Source: Lasiodiplodia sp. COLG20 (taxonomy: Eukaryota; Ascomycota; Dothideomycetes; Botryosphaeriales; Botryosphaeriaceae). Taken from it: a DNA stretch of 64,000 nt. Below, piece by piece: positions 23,586 to 35,837 of this stretch; position 1 is the stretch's first letter; each line of letters opens with the position of its first letter. The translations under genes and the position numbers were made by a program. Where the stretch lies: the NCBI GenBank assembly GCA_009801085.1, contig VNWV01000001.1, positions 7,936,001 to 8,000,000 on the forward strand. Reading direction: 5' to 3'. Under the pieces are notes generated by a model that worked only from the letters and a program-made list of their open reading frames with translations, had not been told where the DNA came from and ran no database searches.

Positions 23586-26500
23586 CTAGTCATGAAGGAA
23601 TTCGCTCGTGTCTTCTTTCTCCTCCTTCTCGTCTCCATCCTTGACAGTCAGGTTCAACGCGTCTTCAGCATGACTTGTGGGCGGTGGTCCTATGTCCGCA
23701 TCGTTCGTCGTGAAGTCGGCGAAGAGGTCCCGCATTCCTTCGCCACCATCGCCAGCACCTTGGCTGCTGTTCATGCTGTGCTGGAACAGGTTGCTGCGCG
23801 CGGGACTGGCAGCCCCAGGGTCTGCACCAAATGGTACATTGCTACTGAACATTCCTGAATCCATGTTGGACGGTGTCGTTGGGGAAGCCGGCTGGAAGGG
23901 CGGGGAAACCGCGCCCCGAGCATGAGGCGCGAACGCTGACATTGAAGGATCTATCGTTCCCGACGCCGTTGTGAGATGCGGAGATGTTGTGCCGCCGTAA
24001 GTCGACGTCATGGGATTCGACATATGCGTCGGATAGGAGAAGGTCGGCTGCTGCTGGCTGCTTGTTGCACTGCCACTTGGTCCGGCGATCCCGTTGGGCG
24101 TCTCACTGAAGCCATGAGGGAGGCCTGGCGGCGTATGCGATTCTTGCTGAGACGAAGAACCTTTACTGATGCTGTTGCGCTTGTCTTTGTCTTTGCTCTT
24201 GAAATGATGTTGCTTTGTACGCAGATGCTGCGGAAGATCATCTGGGTTGTCAATCCCGAGCTGTGCCATCATCTTCTGCTGTTTCGTAGGCCGTGGCTTG
24301 CGAGTCGAGAGAGACACTTCTACCTTTGGAGGTGGCTCAGGAGCCACTGGAGCCCACTTGTGAAGCTCTTGGCGGAAGAAGTTTGTTTCATGCGCCAACA
24401 GGATGTCGGCGCCCTCCAACTTACGAAGATAAAAGCGTTGAGAAACGAGCTCGTCTGGGCTTGATACCATCGGGTTGATGTGGTTGGCAATGAACAGACG
24501 GAAATCCTCAGCCTTGTCGATGATGCTCAGGAGGCACTTTTCCTCCTCGGGCTGGAAGGGAAGGTTGGGAATCTCGTCGTACCAGGCTATGAGATCTTCC
24601 AACTTCGGGCGCGTCGCATCGCGCGGGATCTTGACGCGATAGTCACATATGGGGCAAGTATACTTGTCATCTTCCTTGACCTTTCCACGAGCAATCTTGA
24701 GGCACTTGCCATGATACCTAGCATGAAATTAGAGCTGACAGAATTATGCGTTTCTTGGAAACTTACCACTCGTGGCAGAGCTCGCACTCAATCATCATGC
24801 CCGCCTCGGGTTTGCGGCAGATGCAGAAGACATCGCGAGTTGAACCGGCACCGTTTTCGTCACCAGAGACAGGAGTGTGTTCTCTTGAAGCAGGCTCAAC
24901 GGGCATGCGTGGTTGATCTCTGAGATCAAAGCATGCTTCGTTACGAGCGTTCACAAGGTCCATGTGTTGCTGCAAAATGTGCAACGGCGCATTGGCCTTG
25001 CCGAAGAGCTTCTTGCCGCGGCGCATCCAATCTTCGTGCCTCTTTTGCTCTCGTTCAAGATCAATGGTGCCGGGAGGCTTACTGTTGAGCTCATTGAGGG
25101 CTTCCATAGCCTCACGGACGTCCCTGTACCATGGACGGTTCCTGAAATTTGGATCCTTGCTTTGATCGTACAACGCTTTAATCTCTTCCTGAGCGTCGCG
25201 TTGCTTCTTCAAGATCGCCTCGACCTTCGCCAAAGTCTCTAAGGAGACAGGGAGATGCTTAGCTTGCTGCGACAGCGCGTCAAGCTGTTGATAATTGACC
25301 ATCTCGGATGCCATGACTTCTTTGGCCGTCTTCTCCCATACCTCTCCTTTGGACTTCTCTTCCTTTAACCAGAGCATGTGCATTTCGCCCTCGGCGATAC
25401 CCATTTCCTGGCCGCGCTTGATGAAATCCGTGATGCTCTGAAGGGAGTGGACGCTTTCTCGATAAGTGCGAACCTCGTCATACCACTTGAGCTGCTGTAG
25501 CCACTTATCCAGTTCTTCGACCTCAGGAATATCAAGATTGAAACTGCGGCCAAGTTCGAGCAGTTCATCCAACTCTGGCGTCGGATTCGAGCGCATGTTT
25601 CTGTCACCAAGGATGGCGCGCGCACGCTTCTGGAAGTGCTTAATGTTGTCCATAAGTTCTTGCAGAATACCGATTTCTTGACATTCAAAGGAAATGTCTT
25701 CCGCTTCGGAGAGGAGTTTTTTGAGAGTCTCGACCTTGCGGATTTCGCGCTCACGCTCTTCCTGCTCCATCAACTGCTTGGTGGTCGACTTTCGCGAGGG
25801 TCGTTCGTTCTTGCGGCGATGTTGTTGCTTGCGAGTGGTGAAGGCTGTTGCCCGTTCAACCCAATCGTTGCAGCGATCGACGTACCGCTTGAGCTCAGGA
25901 AGACCAGGCAGTGCCCAAGGAATCTTCTCACCCTCACTGAGCAGCCTGCGAAGTTTCTTGAGCTCTGGCCTCGGCTCTTCTGCGAGATACTTGTCAAGCT
26001 CTGCAGTCCAGAGATCAGGAAGCGTACCCTTTTCGAGTACCTTTTCCATGGCATTGCGAAGGTCTTCGTTCGTGATGCGATAAACCAGTGTATGGTCACC
26101 GTTTGCCCCTGAAAAGCGGTGGTCCTCTGTCGACCCGCAGCAATCGAATATGCCCGCGTGCTTCAAGCACACGACCTTTCGAGACTTTTTGCAGACGTAT
26201 CTTGATAGATATGCGAAGGCCTTGCAGTAGCTGCAGAGGTAGTCATCCTCCGGGAGGTCCTGGTCATCAATTTCAAACCCAATCTCACAGTGACCCTTGG
26301 CTGCACCCTCATCAACCTTGCATGGCTTCATGCTGACTTGTTTGTGTCGTGACAAGAACGCTTCTCGAACAGATGATTCTTTTTCATACATGCGCTGCAA
26401 TGCGGGGCCTAACCATTTTGCAGTTTTGATGGACACGTCCTTGCTACCTGCAGCGGTGAGCAGGAGCTCATCGTGAGAAAAACAGGGCTGGCGCCTAAAG

Positions 26501-29007
26501 TCCTGGAGACGTTGAACGCCATCTTCACCCTTAGGCTCCCAGTCGGCTGGCGCGAAGTTGACGGCCTCGTTGAAATTGAATCCATGGTTAAAGCCTGCAT
26601 GATAGGCTTGAGGGAAAGTAATGACGAATTGTCCGGCTCGCTGATCGATGGCATAGACTCGCACACCCGCCTTCTTCAGGTGTTCAGGGGTCAAAAGGGT
26701 GACGAGCTGGAAGAGCAAGTCAGGCTGCGTCTCAAACAGCTCCGGGACAGCTTCACGCATTGCGTTCTCGAACTTCTCCGCGTCTTCGCCTGGTACACCA
26801 TACCACGTCTTTGTAGCGCCGAAATGCTGGTAATTGGCCGAGTAGCTGTAGTGGTCCTCGTTGTGCCAACAGAAAGTAGAGAAACACATGCCAACGTATA
26901 ACCAAGGAACGGTCATTCCAGAAATGTCGGATTTGATGTGACGGAAAAGAGATTCCGGGTGCAAAGGTAGGATATTCAAGTTCCACGGGTCCGTGGCATA
27001 AGGATTACGTGGTTCCTTCTCCAGAGTTGGGAACCCACTCCCGTGTGTTGTAACGTGGACGTCGGCACCATATTCAACTTCTGGAACCTTGTCGGTGACG
27101 TTTTCGACCAATTTCCAGAACTCCCTTTCGACATCGTCCTCAGTAGGAGGCCTCTTAGCGTTGAGTACAGGGTCAAACTGCTGCTTGTCCCGGAAATGCT
27201 CTGCTCTGAACTCTTGATCCTTCTGCTGGAACTGTTTTAGCGAGTAGACACCGCCTTCGTCGAAGCCAAACTCGCCATCACCAACGAGACATCTGGGGCA
27301 GTGCCAATCATAGTCGGGAGTTGATTTCAATGGCGGCTCCAAGCAGTAGCGGTGATATCCCGCATCGCAGCTGTCACATAGCAGGATCGCAGTCGGGTCA
27401 GAGGACTTCCGACAAGTCTCGCAGTAGTCTCCAGGCTTGTCCTTTGAACGATCTCTGGGCATGCCGATGCGGGGTGCTGACACACGCGGTTGAGTCATGT
27501 GAGATCCCGCTACGGTCGGGGCGGAGTCTTTCTTAAGGCGTTTGCTCCGCCTCCCAGAAGCGTCGGTTTCTCCATTGGTATGCATTTCAGAGTCCTCGGA
27601 TGGGCCTCTTTTCAACTGGCTAAGATGACCATTTGACACGGGCGTTGAAAAGCCATGGGGTCGAATCTCTGGCGTGTTGTTTGCAGAAAGGTTCAGCGGA
27701 CTCTCGCCTAACCTCTGAGGAGTCGAGTGTGCAGAATGTTGGGCAGCCGATGAGCTGTTGACGGCCGAGAATCCAGCAGAGGTGGGGGCGGGTTGTTGGG
27801 GTGCGTTCACAGCTGTGAAGCCGCCCGAATTCACGGCGGTAAACCCTGAGACCTTGACCGGCTGGGGAAGTTCTTGCGCGGGTGGGAGTGGCGGGACCGA
27901 GCTCTCGTGGATAGAAGCGTTTAGGGCAGCAGATGCACGAGCTGCTGGCGAATCGGAGCGGAAGCTGCCGGGAGGGGTCTGCTGGTGGACAGACTTCTTC
28001 AGTGGCGACGGCGCTGGCGACGGTGTGAAAGGGCCGCCGTTCTCAAACTCAAGCATCTGATGGACTCCAGGCTTCGCAATCCGTAGGTACTCCTCATACG
28101 GATGGAGCCACTTCTGGTAGGAGTTCTTCAGCGATGTCGACAGCGAAGACATAATCTTGCCACTGTAACCCAGGTCTCTGCCGATTTCCGCCCATTTCTT
28201 GCCTCTGCAAACACGATCGAATCCGCCACGGGTTTCAACGGCCTTCTTGAGCTTGTACAAGTCCAACGGGCGCTTATCGACGCTGGGAAAGCGATTGAGA
28301 TTGTTGCCCCGTGACCTGTGGAATTTGGCAAGTTGATCGAGGTAATTCAGATTTGCTCGCGTGCCTGGGCTAATTAGAAGCGTGGTCAGATGATATGGCG
28401 ATAATACTCACCTCCTTCGACGGAGTTGAGCGCCTGCTTGCGCGTGCGGAAGTGGAACCTCTATAGGTCTCGTTAGCCGACCGGTCACTCGCAAACACGT
28501 CAAGCGCGTCTAGGCCCCCATCGTCGCTCTTGGCCGTGCCGAGATCCCTCACCCACATACCTCAGTATCGATGGCGAAATCGGGATTCCACGTGTCCGGC
28601 GGGATGATCTTTACTATGCCATACTTCTGCCCCTCCGGCGCGATCTTGCGCATGTACTCAAAAGGGTCCCTGAATTCTTCTGCAGTGGGGGTATACGTCG
28701 GCGCTTCCTCGAGTCCAAAAAGCCTGGTCGAGCGCGAGACTTCACGCGCGGCCGTCGGGGTACCGCGTCGCTCGACCGATTTCATGCTCAAGGGCTGGGC
28801 CTTGCGCGCGCTGAGCGGGAAGCTGCTGGTGCCGTTGGCTTGGGCGTTGGAGGAGCCATGGGGCGCATTGTTGGCGGTACTTGATGGCTGAGTGGCCATC
28901 TTGCCGCCTCGCGGTGCAGAGGTCGTCTGGGCGGGCTGAGCTGGGCTTGCGCGGAAGGTTATCTGACCGGCGGCGGGCCCAGCAGCAGCGGCCGAAGAAA
29001 CCGCCAT
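23586..29007 (-). CDS. kdmB: KDM5/JARID1-type histone H3K4 demethylase
   Basis: Nuclear Fe(II)/2-oxoglutarate enzyme predicted to remove methyl groups from H3K4. Exons are 28561-29007, 28412-28460 (49 nt), 24767-28364 and 23586-24717, giving 1741 aa. Domain order is complete for KDM5. JmjN lies at ~100-150, ARID at ~160-265 and PHD1 at ~477-525 ([12 protein letters not shown]...HCPRCL). JmjC is centred near 660 with the HxE iron ligands ([10 protein letters not shown]) and the distal His ([19 protein letters not shown]). C5HC2 zinc finger is at ~860-915, a PLU-1 coiled region at ~930-1260 and PHD2 at ~1340-1400 ([20 protein letters not shown]). Iron ligands are intact, so activity is expected. 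The tail is disordered. The linker near 339-372 carries three GF(T/S)AVN repeats. Confidence 0.95.
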
Positions 29008-29726
29008 GGTCTCGGAATGCAGCCGTGGCCGGCTGAGCGGAGGGTGATTGTGCTCTCGGGCGTGTGATCGAATTGTTCGGGCGAGGGAGGTTGCAGGAGC
29101 GAGGAGGAGAGAGGCGGCGTGTCCAGGGCGTGGGTGGGTGGGATTACGGGCCGAGCATGTGGGAGGATATCTGTCAGGGCAGCTTTCCTAATGAATGACT
29201 TGCGCCGGGTCGAAGCTGCAGGCAGCGCGAGGATGCTGGTTGCTGCAGGCGCGGGCTGGAGGGGGACGGGGGTGGCCAGGCAAAGTCTCGGCGGCGAGGT
29301 ATTCAGACGGATAGTGAGAACGGTCGAATGAAAGGAATGTCGAGCGTGGGCGTTGGAACTTGGCTGAGGGAAGGAAGACCGCCGCCGCACGCCTACAGCG
29401 GATGCGCCTACCAGGGCTAGACCGCTTTCGCGAAGATCACTCGATTTTGATGTTCATGCGACAAGCCGCCGCCCACGCTGACGGCTACTTCAGCGCGGCA
29501 ATTCTGCATTGAAGTCTGCGGCAGCCTGCCCCGAGGCGGGCCCGCTTGCCGGTGGTGGTGCTGCTGCAAGTGTCGTTTCGTTCACCCATGCCCGCCCGCT
29601 GTTCCGCTCCGCCGCCGCCCGGCTTTCCTTTGACGTCGTTCGCCCAAACTCACGCCCTCGCACCCCCGGCTGAACCTCACCTCTTCACCCACCCCCGGCG
29701 CCACCCACCCTGTTTTGACCGCAGCC
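29008..29726. promoter_or_regulatory. Divergent promoter region between KDM5 and SLX1
   Basis: 719 bases separate the two divergent start codons, so both genes probably share this region. It is GC-rich and turns CT-rich over the last ~150 bases before SLX1. No individual factor site was assigned. Confidence 0.45.
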
Positions 29727-31289
29727 ATGGAGAAGCCGATCCCTGCCTTCTACTGCTGCTACCTCCTGCGGTCTACTGCCCGGCGTACCAGCCTTTACGT
29801 CGGCTCGACACCCAATCCGTTGCGCCGACTCAGGCAGCATAACGGCCAATCCAAGGGTGGCGCTGCGCGTACCGACCGCGACTCCTTGCGCCCATGGGAG
29901 ATGGTCTGCATCGTCGCCGGCTTCCCTTCCAAGATCGCTGCACTTCAATTCGAGTACGTACCTACTGGTGATGGTCACGTGACCCTAGCCTTAGCATGTT
30001 GGACTGCTAGCCTCATTCCTCACCCTGTTCTCCTCGATTTTAGTTGTCATCCGAGAGACATCCTTGCGTTGATAGTGTTGATTCCTGCGATTTGGCCTGT
30101 CCAATACGGTCTCTGATCTTTAGCGAGCGAGCAATCTGGCGATTGCGGTCCTAGGTCCAGAAATTGTGTGGCGTCTATCTAATGTGCTGGCAGATGGGCA
30201 TGGCAGAACACCCACCTTACGCGCCATATTCCCGCTGAGGATCGCATTACCGGTGCTCGCACCACTTCCCGCACCTCTGGGAGGACCGGAAAGACGATCA
30301 AGCGGATCGTTCGCCGGAACCCCCCCTCTCTCACCGACAGACTCTCCAACCTTCATCTTCTTCTGCGTGTGAAGAGTTTCGAACGATGGCCCCTGCGCGT
30401 CGCTTTCTTCGCCGAGGATGTACACCACGTCTGGGAGAAATGGACGAAATCCACACCATTAAAGCTAAGAGGCAACATTCGCGTGGAGTTGGAAAAGGCA
30501 AGCGTCCCGGAAGCTCTTCAAAGACCAGGCGCAGAAAGTACGAACAATACTCTCGAGACCATTGGCAATGGAAAGGGGATTGAAGGAATTGACGTCAGTT
30601 ATGAAGGCTTGAAGGCCTATCTGGAGAAGAGCACAGCGCTCGAAGAAGAGGGCAAGAAGCTTGCATGCGCTATCTGCGATAAGCAAATGCAAATGGAGAA
30701 GTGTGTTGCGTTAGTCTGTCCAGAGGAGGGCTGCCAGGCTATCTCGCACATGACCTGCCTATCCGAGACTTTTTTGAAACAGGAGGGCAAGCCCGACGCA
30801 GTTGTGCCATTGCAGGGCCAATGTCCTAGCTGCAAGAAGATGACACAGTGGTCAACGCTTGTGAAAGAACTGAGTCTTAGAATTCGCGGCGAGAAGGAGG
30901 TTGCTACTCTTTTCAAGAAGCGGACACGCAGGGCAGCCTCGCCTTCGAAGGCGACGGCAGCAGCACTCGCTGCAGCGGTGGCGCTCGAAGGTGATGCCAG
31001 CTCAGATGATGAGTCAGAGTATGCGGACATCGAAAGTTACCTACCGCGCTCTGGGACAGCTGAAAACGTGCCTCCTTACGGTAGCGATGAATATGAAGAC
31101 ATTAACGACTGGTATCACCAAGGACTGGAGAATCAGGACGGCATTGAGACAGATACGGGTACAGACATGGATATCGAAGGACCAGAGAAGGACCTAGATG
31201 CCACTGCAACTGGAGTATCTGCGATACGCAGTTTCTCGCCGATAGTGGTTGAGGACAGCGAATGGGATGACGCTGAAGAGGTGGATTAG
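29727..31289 (+). CDS. SLX1: Structure-specific endonuclease catalytic subunit SLX1
   Basis: GIY-YIG nuclease that, with SLX4, cuts branched DNA such as Holliday junctions and replication forks in the nucleus. Exons 29727-29953 and 30194-31289 give 440 aa. The join across a 240-nt intron gives [15 protein letters not shown], a hallmark of SLX1 carrying the catalytic Glu. The N-terminus shows FYCCYLLRS ... [18 protein letters not shown] with the catalytic Arg. A C-terminal RING/PHD-like zinc finger follows: CAICDKQ ... [15 protein letters not shown] ... CPSCKK. The last ~130 residues are acidic and disordered. ATG 29727 has a strong context (GCCATGG). The intron is the longest confident one in this window. 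Confidence 0.94.
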
Positions 31290-31397
31290 AAGGTGTAATG
31301 CGTTGCAGCGGCTTGACACTCACCATGCCCGTTCTGTGTAGAACTTTAAATGATACCCTAGGCTTTTTACCCACTAGACGTTACATCCCCGTTCTTC

Positions 31398-32109
31398 TCA
31401 TAACGATTCCACAAGTCTTAAAGGACTACCCGTCTCGTCCACCTTCTTGACCACTTCTACGACGACCTCCTCAACTCTCTTTGCGACCTCATCTTCAGTG
31501 TCCCCAGCATCAATAGTCACAAAGTCCTGACCCTCCTGATGGAGTGTCTTTATATCGGCGAATAACTCCCGGACACGCTTCTGCATCTTCGAGTTTTCAT
31601 ACTTCTCGACACCGAAGCCGCCGCGCTGGGCCGCCTTCTCAGGCGAAATGTCCAGAAACACAACAACGTCAGGCCGCGGCAGCCCCACCTCGGGATGCCT
31701 AGCCCAGTCTAGCGGAAGAGACGGATTATCCTTCGCGGCTGAGTAGACGCAACCGGAATAATAATAACGATCAATAACAACCGTAGTCCCCTCGGCGATT
31801 AGCGATTTGATTTTGGCGCTAGTGTGTAAAGTGTCAGTGTCGTCCCACCTTATTTGACACGGTATTCCAGGAGACTCACGCAGCCTCCCAGCGGTTAGCT
31901 GAAAAGAGCAGGTGGATGACGTGGTCTTCCTGTTCGCTCGCGCCAGTCAAGTACGCGTTGATCATTTGGCCGATCGGCGTGGTGCGGTCAGGGAAACGCA
32001 TGTGGTGGACACGGTGGCCTTGTTCTTGCAGCCGTACAACGAGACGACCGCATTGGGTCGTTTTGCCGGCACGGTCCAGGCCCTCGAAAACAACGAGCTT
32101 GCCGCGCAT
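31398..32109 (-). CDS. CDC8: Thymidylate (dTMP) kinase
   Basis: Phosphorylates dTMP to dTDP using ATP, essential for dTTP supply. Exons 31880-32109 and 31398-31818 give 216 aa, the same length as yeast Cdc8. The P-loop [12 protein letters not shown] lies at residues ~7-18, followed by the FPDRTT substrate region. The DRY motif is created after the splice ([17 protein letters not shown]), and the [14 protein letters not shown] lid region follows. The 61-nt intron lies between NRWEAA and KIKSL. It converges with SLX1, about 110 bases separating the stops. Confidence 0.96.
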
Positions 32110-33413
32110 GGTGTTTTCTTTTGAGCGTGCTTGCTGGCGTGTGTAGACGACGGATGTTCTGCGCGGACCTCGGATTTGGCGATTGTTCAATGCTGAGCAG
32201 GTGCAGATCAAGGGTCAAAATCTGCTCGGAGCATACCACCGAATTTTCGAATCTTGTCGTTCGCGGTATGGTTTTTCTCCGCGTTCGTTGACGTGTTGTG
32301 GTGCAAGCAAGGCCCACTGCAAGGATTCGAGCCGGCCCTGATCGGCGCCTGGGATCCATGTGGGTCTGGCTCACGTGGCTGTCGCCGACGACATCTCCTG
32401 CTTCTCGACTCTTCCTCTCCACATCATGATAGCTCAACACAAATCCAAGGGCGCCGCTGCGAGACATTCTCTCGTCGCATGTGCTGCGGTGCCGTAAAAC
32501 TTGTGTGAGAGGAATCCGAGCACGCCCGCGCTGTCTAAGCAGGTTCTGCAATGCGACGCGCTTTGCGCGCGTGGAAACTGCTCTATTGCCGGGTGACATT
32601 GTTGAAGAAACAACAGACAGCTCAACCTTGAGCGGCTCGTTTGTGCGCGGTGATGCTCATTGCTCCCCGCGCGCGTACCAATTATGCTTATGTTGGAAGT
32701 CACCTTTTACAAAAGGATGCACAGCTTCCGCGCAGTGCCAACGAATCACTAGGGCTAGGAATTAGATTCCTTAGAGGCAGCAATGATTTTCATGCAGTTG
32801 ATTTTGAACGTTGTTTGTTTTGTTGTTGCCGGCCAAAGTGGCGCTTCAATCGAAACATTATTGGGCCATTGCGCTGTGGACGTGCCGAATATACCTTTCC
32901 CACTTCATTTCGCGCGACTATCGCCTTACCAGTTCGCTTAGCTTTGGAACATACATACTGTCGCAGTGAGCTCAAGCTTCAATATGGCTGGTGGTAGCGT
33001 GATGGTAGACGTCGTTGACAGTCTCGACGCCCGGCACTAGTTGTCCGTTATTACCGTAAACAACAAACTCAATATGGATATATCATTGCCACTTTACTGC
33101 GCTCCAAGACCATTAGCATGCCATTGGCAGTTAGATCTGTAGGTGCCGGCCGCTTGTAAGGCATTGGGACCATGCTCGAGAAGTAAGGTGGCCAGATTGT
33201 GTGAAAGTGCTCTTCACCCAGATCCAGATGCTTCACCCGCATTTCCCGGTCAACAGTGAATAACACTTTAAGCGAGGCGCACCGCCTATATCTTCGCCCG
33301 CTAGTCTGCAACCTCCATCCTTTCCTCTCCACCGCGCACTCCAGCAAGCTCCACACCGATACCGTTAACGAGATATTCTGCAACCCCAGCACTATATCGC
33401 CACTAACAGCATC
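32110..33413. other. 1.3 kb divergent intergenic region
   Basis: Lies between the divergent starts of CDC8 (-) and the two-TM orphan (+). Several short ORFs exist on both strands, none with a domain or a partner exon. The ~120 bases before 33414 are CT-rich and likely leader. Confidence 0.5.
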
Positions 33414-34559
33414 ATGTCAGCTTGCACTTACGACGTCGTGGCCCTCACCACCATGGCCATCTGGATGACGCTGAGCGGCACTGCGCTCAGCTCCAGCATC
33501 CACGTTTTTACCCGCGCTCTCGTCGGTCTCCTGGTCTTCTTCGCCGTCGACACGCAGCTTCTGGAGCCGCTTACGGCCGACGACTGCGTCGCTCATCGCT
33601 CCCTCCGCCTTTCTTTCTGCCTGGTTGGCCTTTTTGGCCTCGTGGCTGCGCACTTCGTCATCCCGGTCCTTCGTCGCATCCGCCGCTTGGCCGCCTCCCT
33701 GCCTCCGTTGCAGCAGCAGCAGCAGCAGATTCCTGGCGCCTGGCCCTCGCCATGGCCATGGTTCGCGCCGTCGCCGTCGCCGTCACCCGCTCTGACCGAG
33801 GTCAACCAGGACTGGGAGGCTGACCATCTCGCCAAGATGGCCAGTCTCCCAGCGGACTGCTTCATTTCTCCGGAGGATCTTGCTGCCCGCGGTAAGCGGG
33901 CCTACACCTGCCCCTCGTACGACGACGACTCCTCGGTACACGGGCGCGCGCCCTCAACAGCCGCTCAGCCCGTCTCCCTCCCATCTACGCCTGCCCTAGT
34001 GGAGAAGGAGGAGAAGAAAGAGGAACAGGAGGAGAAGAAGGAGCAGGAAGGGGAAGAAGAAAAAGAAGAAGAAGAGGACCCGGTCCCTTGGACCTACGAC
34101 GGATTGCTGGATCTCCCTAGTAATTACGGCATCCGTGCCCGCTTCTCCGCCGCTGCCCGCTCTGACGCCGCGCTTCTCGCTGCCCGTGTTCCTGGATCCC
34201 GGGATGATGAGACTGAGAGCGAGGTTGCCGATGTTAAACGGATGGGTGACAGTGCCTCTCTCCATCGCGTCATTTCCGACACCTCGTCTCTCAGTCTCCT
34301 CTCGTCTCGGCGCTGCCAGCACCAGCTCGACCGTCCGTGCCGCCGTCACAACTCTTCGTTCGCAATCCCCAGGGTCGTGGTCAAGTCGCCACCGCGTGTC
34401 CGTCCTGCTGTCACCACCGCGCTTGCCTCCCCGGTCCTGCAGCTGTTCTTCCCGCTGTCCCGTCCGCTTAAGTATAAGAAGAAGAACAAGTCTCATGACA
34501 AGAAGAACAAGTCTCGGAAGTGGAAGGCAAGGAGGCTGTTGACGCCTCGGGCTCTTTGA
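33414..34559 (+). CDS. Predicted membrane protein of unknown function, 381 aa
   Basis: Single exon. Two hydrophobic segments lie in the first ~85 residues (VVALTTMAIWMTLSG extended through FTRALVGLLVFFAV, and LSFCLVGLFGLVAAHFVIPV). The second is followed by a basic stop (RRIRRL). The rest is likely soluble: a Gln run, a Pro/Trp-rich stretch, a highly acidic Glu/Lys tract at ~200-222 and a basic C-terminus. No conserved domain was recognised. A 290-aa ORF opens antisense over its second half but mirrors the GAG-rich tract. Probably an expressed orphan, though coding potential is only moderate. Confidence 0.55.
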   Translation: MSACTYDVVALTTMAIWMTLSGTALSSSIHVFTRALVGLLVFFAVDTQLLEPLTADDCVAHRSLRLSFCLVGLFGLVAAHFVIPVLRRIRRLAASLPPLQQQQQQIPGAWPSPWPWFAPSPSPSPALTEVNQDWEADHLAKMASLPADCFISPEDLAARGKRAYTCPSYDDDSSVHGRAPSTAAQPVSLPSTPALVEKEEKKEEQEEKKEQEGEEEKEEEEDPVPWTYDGLLDLPSNYGIRARFSAAARSDAALLAARVPGSRDDETESEVADVKRMGDSASLHRVISDTSSLSLLSSRRCQHQLDRPCRRHNSSFAIPRVVVKSPPRVRPAVTTALASPVLQLFFPLSRPLKYKKKNKSHDKKNKSRKWKARRLLTPRAL

Positions 34560-35083
34560 ACGCTGTATCCGATTCACTTGAGCTTCCGCGCGCCTGCCAT
34601 TCCTCCGGTTGGCTTTTTTACGATGTTCGAATTCTCTCGGCTTGCCTTTCTCCGAACTTTCTGCCTGTGGCTTTCTTCCGGTTCTCTGGTCCTCCCTGAC
34701 GCCTTCTTCTCTTGCGGAAAAGTACAGTTCTTTGAGGTGGAATACACCCGTTCCTGGTTGAGCTCCTCCGCTCACAGAGTGCTTGTTGAGAAAATCACAA
34801 AAACAATTGAAAACAGCAAACCCACCGAGTTGGAAGAAAAACACACTTTTTTGATTGCGCGCCACCATACAAGACTGTGGCTAACTCGAGTGCCTTGCAC
34901 CCACTCTTCTGGCGGTTTCTTCATTTCACTCAGCAAGCCTTCTCCTATTCCTGCGAAATACCTCTGGGGTTAGCAGGCTTCCTCGGCTCAGCAGCTTTAT
35001 CTATTCTGGAGCGGATCATTACGGTCAGCATTACACTACATTGCGACAGCTCAGCCACCGCCATTATACCTATTGGAGCGTTC
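34560..35083. other. Convergent intergenic region
   Basis: 3' flank of the two-TM orphan (+) and of the DUF1115 gene (-). Rich in short A and T runs; no supported feature. Confidence 0.5.
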
Positions 35084-35527
35084 CTAATCATCCTCGGAAA
35101 CGTATCCCATGCCCTTCCTCCACCAGGACCAGATGGCTCGTTGCTGCATGATTGCGCCGAACTCTTTTACCGTTCCGACCTCAAACAGACCGACCGGCAC
35201 ATGACGAGTTGCAGTAGTGCCATTTTCCGGCGCAATAGGAGCTGGACGAACGGCCAGTTGGTAGTCTTTATATCGAAGTCTCTGCGCGGTATTAGTCGAG
35301 GGCTTTCCTAGGCGATGGTTTTCACAAACATTCACTGATGACACCCATTCCTTCACACCATCCGCGCTCCCTTCGGCATACATGATTCCAGGACAGCCGC
35401 CGCTGCAGAGTAAAGCATAAACACCATGGTTGTCGGCAGCCTTCTTCAGATTGGCGACCTTTTTCCGAGAGGTGATGTGATGGGTCCGGATCAACGCATT
35501 GTACAACGGGTGTACGACGCGCGACAT
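35084..35527 (-). CDS. DUF1115 (Prp3_C / RWDD2 C-terminal-like) protein, 129 aa
   Basis: Short protein resembling the C-terminal domain of RWDD2-type proteins: SRVVHPLYNALIRTHHI, KKVANLKKAADN, then GGCPGIMYAEGSADGVKEWV, and EVGTVKEFGAIMQQ near the end. I chose ATG 35527 (MSRVVHPLYN), since the upstream extension lies in a pyrimidine-rich stretch. A 54-nt intron at 35282-35335 (GTGAATG ... CTAATACCGCGCAG) is predicted although the frame stays open through it. Removing it gives VKEWVSSRLRYKDYQLAVRP, which fits the family better. It shares a 310-base divergent promoter with SGT1. The usual RWD domain in front is missing. Biochemical role unknown. Confidence 0.75.
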   Translation of the reverse strand: MSRVVHPLYNALIRTHHITSRKKVANLKKAADNHGVYALLCSGGCPGIMYAEGSADGVKEWVSSVNVCENHRLGKPSTNTAQRLRYKDYQLAVRPAPIAPENGTTATRHVPVGLFEVGTVKEFGAIMQQRAIWSWWRKGMGYVSEDD

Positions 35528-35837
35528 GCAGAAAGGAATCAGGTGCAAAAAATGGGAAGATGTTTAGTTAGAGAAGTGAGGTCCGATGACGTCGGCGATT
35601 TTCACCCCAGATCCGGAACAGCTTCGGCAGGCTCAAGTTGCGCGTGCACGGCGGGGCAAGCGCGTTTGTCGGTCGGCAGCCGGAGCTTCTGCGCGCTTCC
35701 ACTCCTTCTACATCCGCATGCCTATGCCCTTGAGCAGGCTACGCAGCTTCGCGCCAAGTTAAAAAAGCAACCAAAGTTTCTGCAGCTCCGCAACCCGTTA
35801 CACAGCTCGTTCCGACCGCGAGTCACTCTCAATCGCC

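Noticed and set aside
22572..23858. 428-aa + strand ORF
   Set aside because: Its first part is the exact mirror of the OXA1 first exon and its last part mirrors the KDM5 3' end; no domain and no independent coding signal.
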